Shown here: positions 45,808 through 54,559 of the stretch, piece after piece | Position numbering within the stretch: position 1 is the stretch's first letter | Layout of the letters: every line of letters starts with the position of its first letter | Assembly (NCBI GenBank): GCA_963828445.1 | Contig: CAWHFP010000001.1 | Span: forward strand, 1,116,001-1,180,000 | DNA length: 64,000 nucleotides | Origin: Bog-532 sp963828445 | GTDB lineage: Bacteria > Actinomycetota > Actinomycetes > Streptosporangiales > Streptosporangiaceae | Direction: 5' to 3' | Program-made: the position numbers and the translations under genes | Notes under the pieces: generated by a model | Database searches by the model: none | What the model was told of the DNA's origin: nothing | Seen by the model: only the letters and a program-made list of their open reading frames with translations

Positions 45808-46848
45808 TCAGGAGTGGCCCTGGAAGGAGATGTTGTTCAGGCTGGCCTGGTAGCCGGAGCTGGTCTGGGGCAGTTTGGTGAACCAGACCAGCAGGTAGCG
45901 GACGGGGGTCTCCTGGGGGCGGATCGTCGTGCTGTCACCGGCGTTCTTGGTGCCGCCGATGGTCTTCAGCGCGGTGGGGCTGGAGGTGTCGCCCCCGCGC
46001 AGCTCGACGTAGGAGCCAGGGTCGCCGAGGCTGAGGTCGGCCGAGTCGATGGTGACCGGCTTGCCGAAGTCGATGAGCAGGCCGGTGCCGCTCTTGAGGC
46101 CGCCGAAGTCCGCGGAGCTGTACCAGTCGCTCTGCCAGTACGTGGACGAACTGCCGTCGATGGCCTGGCCGGCGTCCTGGGGGTTGTCGCCGGTGACACC
46201 CCAGGGGCCGTAGGCCGTGGCCGAGACCGGCTTCAGGGCCTGCAGCGCGGGGGTGGCCGACGGTGACGGTGTGGCGTGGCTGGCCGACGCGGACGGCTTG
46301 GGTTTCTTGGCCGGCTGGGACTTGGTGGTGGCGCGGTTGAACGCGGCCTGGGCGGCGTTCTCCGAGGTGTTCGCGCCCACGTGGGCGAAGTGGTAGGCCT
46401 CGCCGCCGAAGATGACCAGCACGGCCAGGCACATGGCGGTGCTGAGGATGACCCGGCGGCGGTGCCGGCGCCGGTACCGCTCGGACCGGGTCAGGGGGTG
46501 CTTGGTTTCCGGCGCGTACGGCTCGGGCAGGGCGAGCAGCTCGGAGGTGCTCCGGGATCCGCGCGGGCTGGGGCGGCGCTCGCCGCCGGGCTCGCGGTGG
46601 GGCCCGGACGGCGGCCCGGCGGGGTGGGTGGCGTCGAACTCGGCGATCAGCGGCGCGGGATCGACGAACACCGCGGCCGCGATGGACCGGATGTACCCGC
46701 GGGCGTAGAGGTTGCCGCCGCACTTGGCGAAGTCGTCCAGCTCGATGGCCCAGACGACCTCCTCGCGGATCCCGGTCTGCCGGCTGACCTCGACGATGCT
46801 GAGCCCCGACCGGCACCGTGCGTCGCTGAGCACTTCACCAATGCTCAC
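45808..46848 (-). CDS. RodZ-like HTH membrane protein with discoidin-like C-terminus
   Basis: 346 aa from the GTG at 46848, with GGGGAGG upstream; the longer frame to 46899 lacks support. HTH_25-type helix-turn-helix: IGEVLSDARCRSGLSIVEVSRQTGIREEVVWAIE, then GGNLYARGYIRSIAAAV. A single transmembrane helix (VILSTAMCLAVLVIFGGEAY) follows a basic cluster. A Pro/Ser/Lys-rich linker leads to an extracellular beta domain, GQAIDGSSSTYWQSDWY to LLVWFTKLP, resembling discoidin/F5-8C folds. Actinobacterial RodZ-like proteins link cell-shape control to the membrane. Confidence 0.85.
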   Translation of the reverse strand: MSIGEVLSDARCRSGLSIVEVSRQTGIREEVVWAIELDDFAKCGGNLYARGYIRSIAAAVFVDPAPLIAEFDATHPAGPPSGPHREPGGERRPSPRGSRSTSELLALPEPYAPETKHPLTRSERYRRRHRRRVILSTAMCLAVLVIFGGEAYHFAHVGANTSENAAQAAFNRATTKSQPAKKPKPSASASHATPSPSATPALQALKPVSATAYGPWGVTGDNPQDAGQAIDGSSSTYWQSDWYSSADFGGLKSGTGLLIDFGKPVTIDSADLSLGDPGSYVELRGGDTSSPTALKTIGGTKNAGDSTTIRPQETPVRYLLVWFTKLPQTSSGYQASLNNISFQGHS

Positions 46849-47055
46849 GGCGCCTCCCCTCGGCTCACCGCACCGGCAGGCCACCCGCGCCGGTTTCAAT
46901 GATCAGGTTGACATACCAGAGGCCGTTGGCGATAGCGCAGGATCACCCAAAAAATACGATCCTCGACCGGTCAGAGCCAGATGTCCGGGTTTCGTTTGGG
47001 TCGGGCCGACCGTGGCCGGGGGCGGTGGGGTGCGCGTGGCCCACGGGAGCAGGCG

Positions 47056-47841
47056 CTAGCGGAAGCGGCGGGCGCTGGGGTAGCGCTGGCCGCCGTCGAC
47101 CACGATGTTGGCTCCGGTCACCCAGGATGCGCGCGGCGACAGCAGGAACGTGATCACGTCGGCGACCTCGGGAAGCTCGCCCAGGCGGCCGAACGGGAAC
47201 TGGGTGGACTGGAAGGCGCTGAAGTCCTCGGGATTCTCCTGGGCGAAGCTTTCCCAGGAGCCGCCGGGGAACAGGATCGAACCCGGGCTGACGCTGTTGA
47301 CCCGGATGCCGTCCGGGGCCAGTTCCTGGGCGGCGGTCGCGGCCAGCTGGATCTCGGCCGCCTTGGCGGCGGCGTACGCGGTCCGGGGCGCCGGGCGCAT
47401 CCCGGTGATCGAGGAGACGATCACGACCGAGCCGTGGCCGCTGTCCTTCAGGCGGGGCAGGCCGGCGCGGATCAGTTCGGCGGCGTGGCCCGCGTTGAGG
47501 GCGAAGGTCGCGGTGAACTCGTCGTCCCCGGCGTTGCCGAGGTTGCCGCCGCCGACCGTGCCGCCGGCGTTGGCAACCAGGTGGTCCAGGCCGTTGAGCT
47601 GGGTGGCGATGGCTTCGGTGGCCTGCCGCAGGGCCGCGGTGTCGGTGACGCTGGCGGCGGCGGTGGCTACCGGGACCTGGTACTGGCTCAGCTCTTCGGC
47701 CGCCCGGGCCAGCCCGGCCTCGTCGCGGGCGATGAGGCCGACGGACGCGCCTTCGGCCGCCAGCGATCTGGCCGTGGCCAGGCCGATGCCCCGGCTGCCG
47801 CCGGTGATGAGAACGCGATCCCCGCGCAGACTCAAATCCAT
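47056..47841 (-). CDS. SDR-family oxidoreductase
   Basis: 261 aa from the ATG at 47841. Rossmann SDR: VLITGGSRGIGLATARSL (GxxxGxG), NAGGTV, an active-site Ser in VIVSSITGMRPA, and YAAAKAAEI (YxxxK). The C-terminal PRASWVTGANIVVDGGQ is typical. NAD(P)H-dependent reductase or dehydrogenase of unknown substrate. It is divergent from the catabolic locus and not clearly part of it. Confidence 0.92.
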   Translation of the reverse strand: MDLSLRGDRVLITGGSRGIGLATARSLAAEGASVGLIARDEAGLARAAEELSQYQVPVATAAASVTDTAALRQATEAIATQLNGLDHLVANAGGTVGGGNLGNAGDDEFTATFALNAGHAAELIRAGLPRLKDSGHGSVVIVSSITGMRPAPRTAYAAAKAAEIQLAATAAQELAPDGIRVNSVSPGSILFPGGSWESFAQENPEDFSAFQSTQFPFGRLGELPEVADVITFLLSPRASWVTGANIVVDGGQRYPSARRFR

Positions 47842-48184
47842 CCGACGACCGTATCCAACCGGGGTAGCGGGGGCCCGGGGGGTGCGGTGCGGGGCAAGCA
47901 GCGGGCCGGAGCCGCCCGCGGAGGGGTCGCCGGCGGCTCCGGTTGCTTCATTTTCGGGGGGTTCCGGAGGAATCGGTCAGGGCTGAAGGTCCTATTGCCG
48001 GCAACTGTTACCGAAGCGGCGCAGGGGACGGGCGGGGCAATGGCGAAAGGCTGCGGCGCGGGGCGGGGACGCGGTTCAATGACTTTCGATGATCACGGTT
48101 TGAAAGTGATTGTTGACAGTTTACAAGCAGGGGCTTTACCGTCTGCTCCATGCAGAGCAGCACCGGCCGCCGGTCAGGCCGCCC
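47842..48184. other. intergenic region between the divergent SDR and hydroxyacid-dehydrogenase genes
   Basis: ~340 bp without a gene. It holds the first of four GTTGACA sites and a good promoter for the rightward operon (48109-48142, entered separately). Nothing else was recognised. Confidence 0.5.
48109..48142 (+). promoter_or_regulatory. promoter/operator of the hydroxyacid dehydrogenase-lactonase unit (site A)
   Basis: A TTGACA -35 hexamer at 48113-48118 and TACCGT at 48137-48142 are 18 bp apart, 43 bp before the GTG start. TTGT (48110-48113) and ACAA (48123-48126) form an inverted repeat around it, resembling GntR/FadR-subfamily boxes. The shared GTTGACA core recurs at 50101, 53614 and 62520. 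Confidence 0.6.
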
Positions 48185-49153
48185 GTGAGCAGGCCCGTCA
48201 TTGCCGTGGCGGACACGGCGTTCGGCGACCATGGCGGCCTGGAGAAGGACTTCGGCGAATCGGCCGACCTCCGGTGGATCGACCTGTCGCGGCCGGACAC
48301 GGTCCCGGAGTCGACGGCCGGGGCGGACGCGGTGGTGGTGACGCTGCAGCGGCTGTCGGGCGACATCATCGACGGGTTCGCGCCGTCGGTGCGGGTGATC
48401 GGGCGGGCCGGGGTGGGGCTGGACACCATCGACCTCGAGACGGCCGGGCGACGCGGCATCGCCGTGTTCAACCAGCCGGCCTACGGGGCGCCGGAGGTGG
48501 CCACGCACGCGCTGGCGCTGCTGCTGGCCCTGGAGCGGCGCCTGGCGGCGTCCGACGCCTACGTGCGGGCGGGCTGGCAGGGGCCGCTGAACCTGGGCCG
48601 GATCCGGGCCCTGGACGACGCCACCGCGGGCGTCATCGGCGGCGGCCGCATCGGCCAGGCCTTTGCCGAGCGGGTCCGGCCGCTGGTCCGGGAGGTGCTG
48701 GTCTTCGACCCGGCCCCGGTCAGCCTGCCAGCCGGGGTGACCCGCACGGGCAGCCTGCCCGAGCTGCTGGCGCGCAGCGACGTGATCAGCCTGCACCTGC
48801 CGCTGATCCCGGCCACCCGCGGCCTGATCGGCCGGGACGAGCTGCGCCAGCTGCCGCCGGGCGCCATGGTCATCAACGTGGCCCGCGGCGGGATCATCGA
48901 CGAGGACGCCCTGGCCGAACTGCTGCACAGCGGGCACCTGGCCGGAGCCGGGCTGGACGTGTTCGCGACCGAGCCGCTGCCCGCGGACTCGCCCCTGCTG
49001 ACCACGCCGAACACGCTGCTGACCCCGCACAGCGCCTCGGTGTCCGAGCGCTCCGCGCACCGGTTGTCGCACTGGACGATCGGCGACGCGATCGAGTACC
49101 TGGCCGCTGGCTCGGTGACCAACGGGTCGATGGTCGTCCAGCCCGCCGACTGA
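48185..49153 (+). CDS. D-isomer-specific 2-hydroxyacid dehydrogenase
   Basis: 322 aa from GTG 48185, the first codon where homology (RPVIAVADTAFGDHGG) begins; a TTG frame start at 48110 lies in the promoter. Rossmann GxGxxG in AGVIGGGRIGQAFAER, then substrate Arg region INVARGGIIDEDAL, Glu in GLDVFATEPLP and catalytic His in LTPHSASVSERS. Reduces 2-oxo acids or oxidises D-2-hydroxyacids with NAD(P); the CtBP-like features may point to a sugar-acid or glyoxylate/hydroxypyruvate substrate. First gene of the unit; SMP-30 lactonase follows after 32 bp. Confidence 0.9.
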   Translation: MSRPVIAVADTAFGDHGGLEKDFGESADLRWIDLSRPDTVPESTAGADAVVVTLQRLSGDIIDGFAPSVRVIGRAGVGLDTIDLETAGRRGIAVFNQPAYGAPEVATHALALLLALERRLAASDAYVRAGWQGPLNLGRIRALDDATAGVIGGGRIGQAFAERVRPLVREVLVFDPAPVSLPAGVTRTGSLPELLARSDVISLHLPLIPATRGLIGRDELRQLPPGAMVINVARGGIIDEDALAELLHSGHLAGAGLDVFATEPLPADSPLLTTPNTLLTPHSASVSERSAHRLSHWTIGDAIEYLAAGSVTNGSMVVQPAD

Positions 49154-49185
49154 AAATCAGCCGACTGAGTTCAAAGGAGAACGCG

Positions 49186-50064
49186 GTGCCACAGGCAGAG
49201 CTGATACCGGGCACGCAGTGTTATCACGGCGAGGGGCCCTGCTGGGCCGACGACTGGGGCGGTGGCGGCGAGGGGCCGCCCGGCGGATTGCGCTTTGTCG
49301 ACATGCTGGCCGGCGACGTCCTGGCCCTGGACGCCCGGGGCCAGGTGACCCGGACCCACGTCGGTGAGGTCGCCGCCGTGATCAGGCCGCGGGCGCGCGG
49401 TGGCGCGGTGCTGGCCCTCAAGGACCGCTTCGTGGTCACCGACGGGGACCTGGGCCAGCTGCGCACCGTGGCCGAGGTCGAGCTGAAGCCGGGGGTCCGC
49501 CTGAACGAAGGCGGCTGTGACCCCGACGGGCGCTTCTACTGCGGGTCGATGGCCACCGACGAGAGCCCGCAGGCGGGCACGTTCTACCGGCTCGATCCGG
49601 ACGGGTCCGTGCATCCGGTCATGGACAAGGTGACGATCTCCAACGGGTTCGACTTCTCCCCCGACGGCCAGATCGCCTACTACGTCGACACCAACGAGCA
49701 GAGCATCGACGTCTTCGACTACTCCCCCGCGACCGGCCTGGCCAACCGGCGGCGGTGGGTCGAGGTGCCCTACGACACCGGCCGGCCGGACGGCCTGACC
49801 GTGGACGCCGAGGGCGGCGTGTGGCTGGCCCTGATGGAGGGCGGCGCCGTCCACCGCTACGCGCCGTCCGGGGCCCTGGACGCGGTCATCGAGCTGCCGG
49901 TGTCCCAGGTGACCGCCTGCACGTTCGGCGGGCCCGGCCTGAGCACCCTCTACGTCACGACCTCCCAGATCGGCGCCGACACCCAGGCCCAGCCGGACTC
50001 CGGAGCACTGTTCGCGGTGCAGCCCGGCGTCCGCGGCCGGGCCACCCTGGCCTTCACCGGCTGA
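49186..50064 (+). CDS. SMP-30/gluconolactonase/LRE family lactonase
   Basis: 292 aa from GTG 49186 preceded by AAAGGAG (7 nt). Six-bladed propeller: N-terminal metal Glu in CYHGEGPCWAD, RLNEGGCDPDGRFYCGSM, the metal Asn in ISNGFDFSPDG, and Asp in RPDGLTVDAEGGVWLAL. These enzymes open sugar-acid 1,4- or 1,5-lactones formed by aldose dehydrogenases, with a Ca or Zn ion. Placed in the same rightward unit as the 2-hydroxyacid dehydrogenase and 220 bp before the transporter, so a sugar-lactone step is expected here. Confidence 0.92.
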   Translation: MPQAELIPGTQCYHGEGPCWADDWGGGGEGPPGGLRFVDMLAGDVLALDARGQVTRTHVGEVAAVIRPRARGGAVLALKDRFVVTDGDLGQLRTVAEVELKPGVRLNEGGCDPDGRFYCGSMATDESPQAGTFYRLDPDGSVHPVMDKVTISNGFDFSPDGQIAYYVDTNEQSIDVFDYSPATGLANRRRWVEVPYDTGRPDGLTVDAEGGVWLALMEGGAVHRYAPSGALDAVIELPVSQVTACTFGGPGLSTLYVTTSQIGADTQAQPDSGALFAVQPGVRGRATLAFTG

Positions 50065-50100
50065 CCTGCAAAGGAGCGACCGTATTGCAATCCGTAGATA

Positions 50101-50130
50101 GTTGACAGTTGACAGCGGACCGATCATAGT
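50101..50130 (+). promoter_or_regulatory. promoter/operator of the ABC importer (site B)
   Basis: GTTGACA is directly repeated (50101-50107, 50108-50114). The first TTGACA (50102-50107) is followed 17 bp later by CATAGT (50125-50130) as a -10-like hexamer. The repeated core matches the other three sites of the locus. Confidence 0.55.
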
Positions 50131-50168
50131 TCGGTTTTAACCAGCTACGTGACCTGGCTCTCTTCGTT

Positions 50169-50200
50169 CCGACTACCGCGCGCCCGCTCGCGGTAGTCGG
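50169..50200 (+). promoter_or_regulatory. perfect 12-bp stem-loop in the importer leader
   Basis: CCGACTACCGCG (50169-50180) pairs exactly with CGCGGTAGTCGG (50189-50200) around an 8-nt loop. It falls after the presumed promoter and ~80 nt before the start codon, so it would lie in the mRNA leader. No T run follows, so attenuation, mRNA stabilisation or a protein-binding palindrome are all possible. Confidence 0.7.
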
Positions 50201-50282
50201 CCGAATTCAAGCAAAATTCCTGTTCAGCCCTTGTTTCCCTTCCGGCGACCCCGCAGCCGCCCTCAAAGGACAGAGGAAAGAG

Positions 50283-51659
50283 ATGAATGGCAACGCACGT
50301 AATGACGCGAACGCTGCGCCAGATCCCAAGCCACTGAGCCGACGCGGCTTCTTCCAGCTCGGCGGCGGCCTGGCCGCCGCAGGTGTCGGCGCTTCGGTCC
50401 TGTCCGCCTGCGGCAGCAGCGGTTCGTCGAGCAGCAGCAAGGGCTCGTCGGGCAGCAAGAACGGCAAGATCACGCTCAACCTGATGTCCTGGGAGCAGTT
50501 CGAGGTCGGCGAGCGTGCCGCCTGGTACAAGGTCATCAGCGGCTTCGAGGCCGCGCACCCGAACGTCCAGGTGAAGTGGGTCGGCTGGCCGTTCGCGACC
50601 TATGACCAGAACGTGGTCACCCAGGCCGAGGCGGGCTCGATCGACGCCGACGTGGTCATGTGCCCGCCCGAGCTGGCCTCGGCGCTGATCCAGAAGTTCA
50701 ACATGTGCGAGCCGCTGCAGTCGATCACCGACGACCTCAAGCTCACCCCGATCCCGGCCCACGAGCAGTTCAAGAACGGCAGCAACCTGGAGGGGCTGGG
50801 CGTCATCGACGTGCCGTTCGCCCTCACCTACGACCAGAAGCTCCTGCAGGCGGCCGGCATCAAGGAGCCGCCGACCACGCTGGACGGCTGGCTGTCCAAC
50901 GCCCAGACCCTGACCAAGGCGCCGAACCAGTTCGGGGTGGCCCTGCTCAACAGCGTGGCCGACGGCGCCGACTGGTGGAACCAGCTGCAGAACTTCCCGC
51001 TGGCCTACGGCGGGGCCTGGGCCAAGGGCAAGACCCTCACGTTCACCTCCGAGCCGGTGGTCAACTCCATGAAGTACTGGGTGGAGCTGCTGACCAAGGG
51101 CGGCCCCAAGGGCAGCTCCGAGGCGGCCATCAACAAGCTGTGGCAGTCGGACCGGGTCGCGATGAACCTCAACGTGGCGGCCGGGCTGACCACGCTGAAG
51201 ACGCTGGCGCCCAAGCTCTACCCGAACCTGCGCAGCGCCCCGCCGCCCTGGCCCGGCAAGAAGGCCATCGCCCGGCTGCACCCGGTGGTCGTGCTGAAGG
51301 ACGGCAAGAACAAGGACGCGGCCATGGAGCTGGTCAAGTGGATGGTCACGCCCAAGAACCTGTACGCGGTCACCACCGCCAACGGTTACCCGATCATCCC
51401 GTTCAGCAACTTCGGCGACTACGAGCCGGCCTACGCCGGCTACCTGAAGAACACGCCCTGGATGTCCGGCTACCTGGCCACCAACTACGTGGGCGAGGTC
51501 GACATCCTCGGCGAGTACACGATCGTGTACTCGCAGATCGGGGAGATCATCATCAAGGCCATGGCCAACGCGGTGTCCGGCGGGCAGTCGGTCGAAGCCG
51601 CCCTGGCCGCGGCGCAGAAGCAGGCACAGCAGGAGCTGGGGCCCCAGGTCGGCGCCTGA
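50283..51659 (+). CDS. sugar ABC transporter substrate-binding lipoprotein
   Basis: 458 aa from ATG 50283 behind AGAGGAAAGAG. A Tat signal LSRRGFFQLGGGLAAAG precedes a lipobox LSAC, so the protein is exported folded and then lipid-anchored. A Ser-rich linker, then a Family 1/MalE-type binding fold: LNLMSWEQFE, AHPNVQVKWVGWP, ADVVMCPPELASALIQKFN, and WVELLTKGGPKGSSEAAINKLWQSDRVAMNLN. This cluster-B type captures mono- or oligosaccharides or polyols. Head of the importer unit with two permeases; no ATPase gene in the window, so it probably uses a shared MsiK-type ATPase. Confidence 0.92.
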   Translation: MNGNARNDANAAPDPKPLSRRGFFQLGGGLAAAGVGASVLSACGSSGSSSSSKGSSGSKNGKITLNLMSWEQFEVGERAAWYKVISGFEAAHPNVQVKWVGWPFATYDQNVVTQAEAGSIDADVVMCPPELASALIQKFNMCEPLQSITDDLKLTPIPAHEQFKNGSNLEGLGVIDVPFALTYDQKLLQAAGIKEPPTTLDGWLSNAQTLTKAPNQFGVALLNSVADGADWWNQLQNFPLAYGGAWAKGKTLTFTSEPVVNSMKYWVELLTKGGPKGSSEAAINKLWQSDRVAMNLNVAAGLTTLKTLAPKLYPNLRSAPPPWPGKKAIARLHPVVVLKDGKNKDAAMELVKWMVTPKNLYAVTTANGYPIIPFSNFGDYEPAYAGYLKNTPWMSGYLATNYVGEVDILGEYTIVYSQIGEIIIKAMANAVSGGQSVEAALAAAQKQAQQELGPQVGA

Positions 51660-51675
51660 CGACAGGAAGATCACT

Positions 51676-52623
51676 GTGACGCAAGTGCTCAAAGCTGGCC
51701 GGGAGCGTGCTCCCGGCCAGCTCGGCCGGCGCAGCACCGCCGGATCCAAGCCGCCGATCTCTCAGAACTGGCTGCCCTACCTCCTGGTCATCCCGATCCT
51801 GGCCTTCGAGGGCGTGTTCGTCCTCTACCCGATCGTCAAGGGCATCCTGACCTCGTTCAAGAGCCAGGCCCTGGGCGCCCAGAACTCGTTCACGTTCAGC
51901 AACTACAGCCGCATGGTGCACGACCCGGTGTTCTGGCAGGTCATCCGGGTCACCCTGATCTTCACCGCCGGGGTGGTGGTGCTCATGCTGGTGGTGGGCC
52001 TGATCATCGCGCTGCTGCTCAACTGGAGCTTCCGCGGCCGGGGGTTCGTGCGGGGCGTGCTGTCGATCCCGTGGGCGCTGCCCGACATCCCGGTGGTCCT
52101 GACCTTCCTGCTGATGGCGGACCCGAACTTCGGGATCTTCAACCGGATGGCCAGCTGGCTGGGCCTGGGGCACCACAACGCGTTCTTCACCAGCCCGCAC
52201 CTGGCCTTCGCGTCGATCATCGTGCTCACGGTGTGGAAGGGCTTCCCCTTCTACGCACTGATCACCTTGTCCGCGCTGCAGGCCGTGTCCGACGACCTGC
52301 TGGAGGCGGCCCGGGTCGACGGCGCGGGCCCGATCCGCCGGTTCCGGTCGGTGGTGCTGCCCAGCATCACGCCGACGCTGTGCCTGCTGGCCGTGCTGGC
52401 CTTCATCTTCTCGCTGCAGCAGTTCTCACTGATCTACCTGACCACCGGGGGCGGCCCGGGCAACGACACCACCACGCTGTCGATCAACATCTACACGCAG
52501 GCGTTCCAGTTCTTCAACTACAGCTACGCCAGCGCGATCGCGGTGGTCGGGCTGTTCTTGTCGATCATCGGCACGGTCCTGTTCGTGTACATCGAGCGCC
52601 GAGTGGTGGCGAGCCGGCGGTGA
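51676..52623 (+). CDS. sugar ABC transporter permease, MalF/UgpA type
   Basis: 315 aa from GTG 51676. Six hydrophobic segments (ILAFEGVFVLYPIVKGIL, LIFTAGVVVLMLVVGLIIALLL, IPVVLTFLLM, ASIIVLTVWKGFPFYAL, LLAVLAFIF, IAVVGLFLSIIGTVLFVY) and the EAA-loop EAARVDGAGPIRRFRSVVLPSI that contacts the ATPase. 16 bp after the binding-protein gene. Forms the heterodimeric channel with the next gene product. Confidence 0.93.
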   Translation: MTQVLKAGRERAPGQLGRRSTAGSKPPISQNWLPYLLVIPILAFEGVFVLYPIVKGILTSFKSQALGAQNSFTFSNYSRMVHDPVFWQVIRVTLIFTAGVVVLMLVVGLIIALLLNWSFRGRGFVRGVLSIPWALPDIPVVLTFLLMADPNFGIFNRMASWLGLGHHNAFFTSPHLAFASIIVLTVWKGFPFYALITLSALQAVSDDLLEAARVDGAGPIRRFRSVVLPSITPTLCLLAVLAFIFSLQQFSLIYLTTGGGPGNDTTTLSINIYTQAFQFFNYSYASAIAVVGLFLSIIGTVLFVYIERRVVASRR

Positions 52624-52663
52624 ACGCGGCCTTTGGTAACGACCTGACCGAGCGGAGGACGAC

Positions 52664-53557
52664 ATGGCCGTGCTGACCGAGTCGGCGCCGGCCGCCGCCG
52701 CGGCCCCCACCCCCCGGCGGCGGCGGAGCTACCGGCGCCAGGTAGGGAACGTGGTCCGGGCCCTGGTGATCGCGGCGGTGTGCGTGGTCGCACTGTTCCC
52801 GGTCTACTGGATGGTCCTGTCCACCTTCCAGCCGGAAGGCAAGACGCTCTCGTTCCCGCCGTCGCTGATCCCGCGCGGGTTCAACGCCAGCGCCATCTCC
52901 AACCTGTTCGACGACCAGCCCATCGCCAGCTGGCTGGGCCACTCGGTGTTCGTCGCGGTCATCACGGTGGCCATCACCTTGGTGCTGGCGTCGTTCGGGG
53001 CCTACCTGCTGGGGCGGCTGGACTGGCACGGCAAGCTGGCGTTCGGCCTGCTGCTGCTGTTCACCCAGATGATGCCGGGCGCCATGATCATCGTGCCCGA
53101 GCTGCAGTTCTACCGGTCGATGGGGTGGACCAACAACCTGCCCATGCTGGCCGTGCTGTACGCCGCGTTCAACGTGCCGCTGGGGTCGTGGATCCTGAAG
53201 TCCTCGTTCGACAACGTGCCCAACGAGGTGCTGGACGCGGGCCTGGTCGACGGCTGCACGCGGATGGGCGTGCTGCGGCGGATCCTGCTGCCGCTGTCCC
53301 GGTCCGGGCTGGTGGCGGTGGCGGTGGTGGCGTTCTTCGGCAGCTGGAACGACTACCTGTTCGCGTCGGCGCTGATCACCAGCCGCAGCTCGTACACGGC
53401 CGGTCTCGGCATCGCCACCTTCATCAGCCAGCAGGACGTCCCGATCTTCGAGCTACAGGCGGCCGGCGTCATCTTTTCCCTGCTTCCCGTCATCTTCTAC
53501 ATGGCCGTTCAGCGCTACGTGGTCCGCGGCCTGACCGCCGGCGCGGTCAAGGGCTGA
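52664..53557 (+). CDS. sugar ABC transporter permease, MalG/UgpE type
   Basis: 297 aa from ATG 52664 behind AGCGGAGG. Second permease: membrane helices near VVRALVIAAVCVVALFPV and SVFVAVITVAITLVLASFGAYL, EAA-loop DAGLVDGCTRMGVLRRILLPLS, and SWNDYLFASALI typical of MalG. Completes the importer; no ATP-binding subunit gene lies next to it. Ends before a short hairpin and the next operon's promoter. Confidence 0.93.
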   Translation: MAVLTESAPAAAAAPTPRRRRSYRRQVGNVVRALVIAAVCVVALFPVYWMVLSTFQPEGKTLSFPPSLIPRGFNASAISNLFDDQPIASWLGHSVFVAVITVAITLVLASFGAYLLGRLDWHGKLAFGLLLLFTQMMPGAMIIVPELQFYRSMGWTNNLPMLAVLYAAFNVPLGSWILKSSFDNVPNEVLDAGLVDGCTRMGVLRRILLPLSRSGLVAVAVVAFFGSWNDYLFASALITSRSSYTAGLGIATFISQQDVPIFELQAAGVIFSLLPVIFYMAVQRYVVRGLTAGAVKG

Positions 53558-53579
53558 TCCCGGGTCCGGGACAGCCTTG

Positions 53580-53595
53580 TGGGCCAACTGGCCCA
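53580..53595. terminator. possible weak stem-loop after the importer genes
   Basis: TGGGCC (53580-53585) and GGCCCA (53590-53595) form a 6-bp perfect stem with a 4-nt loop, ~20 bp after the second permease's stop. No T tract follows, so termination is uncertain. Confidence 0.35.
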
Positions 53596-53607
53596 TGGTG
53601 TACAAAG

Positions 53608-53634
53608 TTGATTGTTGACAAGAATCAATTGACG
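53608..53634 (+). promoter_or_regulatory. operator/promoter of the FAH-to-ADH operon (site C)
   Basis: TTGATT (53608-53613) and AATCAA (53623-53628) form a perfect inverted repeat around GTTGACAAG, with a second TTGACG at 53629-53634. TTGACA (53615-53620) could be the -35 element. It is the most palindromic of the four related sites and resembles FadR-subfamily GntR operators. Confidence 0.6.
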
Positions 53635-53656
53635 ATCCGCGATGGGCGGCGCTTCC

Positions 53657-54559
53657 ATGCAGTTGTGTAGTTTTCTGGCCGACGGCGAGGCGGCCACGGG
53701 CCTGGCCGGCGTGCGGGCGGCGGTGGTGTCCGGGCCGGGCACCCTGGTCGATCTGAGCGCCGCCGCGCCGCCGCTGTCGGCCGACCTGGGCACGCTGCTG
53801 GCCGCGGAGCGGACCGGGCAGCTGGCCGCGCTGGCCGGCAACGCGCCCGAGACGGCCCGGGTCCCGCTCGGCCAGGTTCGCCTGGCCACGCCGGTGCCCA
53901 CGCCGTCGAAGATCATCTGCATTGGCCTCAACTACCGCGATCACGCCGCCGAAACCGGCCAGGAACTGCCGACCCGGCCGACGGTGTTCGCCAAGTTCCC
54001 CAGCGCGCTGACCGGCCCCTACGACCCGATCGTGCTGCCGGCCCTGAGCGATCAGGTCGACTGGGAGGCGGAACTCGGGGTGGTGATCGGGCGGCAGGCC
54101 CGGTTCGTCCCCGAGGACGAGGCCCTGTCCTACGTGGGCGGCTACCTGTGCGTCAACGATGTCAGCGCCCGCGACGTGCAGAACTGGACCAGCCAGTGGA
54201 CGCTGGGCAAGAACTTCGACACCTTCGCCCCCGCGGGCCCGTTCCTGGTCACCGCGGCCGAGGTGCCGGACCCGCAGGTCCTGGACATCGAGACCCGGGT
54301 CAACGGCGTGGTCATGCAGCACTCCAACACCGCCAACATGGTGTTCACCGTGGCCGCGCTGATCAGCCAGCTCAGCGCGGTGATGACGCTCGAACCCGGG
54401 GACATCATCGCCACCGGGACCCCCGGCGGCATCGGCGGCGCCCAGAACCCGCCGCTGTTCCTGAAGGACGGGGACATCGTCGAGGTCGAGATCGAGCGGC
54501 TCGGCTGCCTGCGCAACCCGGTGGTGGCCGGGCCCGGCCCGGACGGACGGTCCTCGTGA
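53657..54559 (+). CDS. fumarylacetoacetate hydrolase (FAH) family protein
   Basis: 300 aa from ATG 53657 (MQLCSFLADGE). Family signatures: IICIGLNYRDHAAETGQ, FAKFPSALTGPYDPIVLP, metal-binding VDWEAELGVVIG (ExE) and CVNDVSARDVQ (Asp), IATGTPGGIGG. Cleaves C-C bonds in 2,4-dioxo acids or related compounds. With the SDR gene overlapping its stop (GTGA), it looks like the hydrolase of a diketo-sugar-acid route, as in the non-phosphorylative L-rhamnose or L-fucose pathways. Substrate is inferred, not shown. Confidence 0.9.
   Translation: MQLCSFLADGEAATGLAGVRAAVVSGPGTLVDLSAAAPPLSADLGTLLAAERTGQLAALAGNAPETARVPLGQVRLATPVPTPSKIICIGLNYRDHAAETGQELPTRPTVFAKFPSALTGPYDPIVLPALSDQVDWEAELGVVIGRQARFVPEDEALSYVGGYLCVNDVSARDVQNWTSQWTLGKNFDTFAPAGPFLVTAAEVPDPQVLDIETRVNGVVMQHSNTANMVFTVAALISQLSAVMTLEPGDIIATGTPGGIGGAQNPPLFLKDGDIVEVEIERLGCLRNPVVAGPGPDGRSS

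Noticed and set aside
48110..48184. TTG start at 48110 for the hydroxyacid dehydrogenase.
   Set aside because: The extra codons overlap the promoter and do not match the family; GTG 48185 is preferred.
46981..49185. A plus-strand extension upstream of the SMP-30 lactonase.
   Set aside because: It crosses the opposite SDR gene and the dehydrogenase; the lactonase has its own ribosome site and start at 49186.
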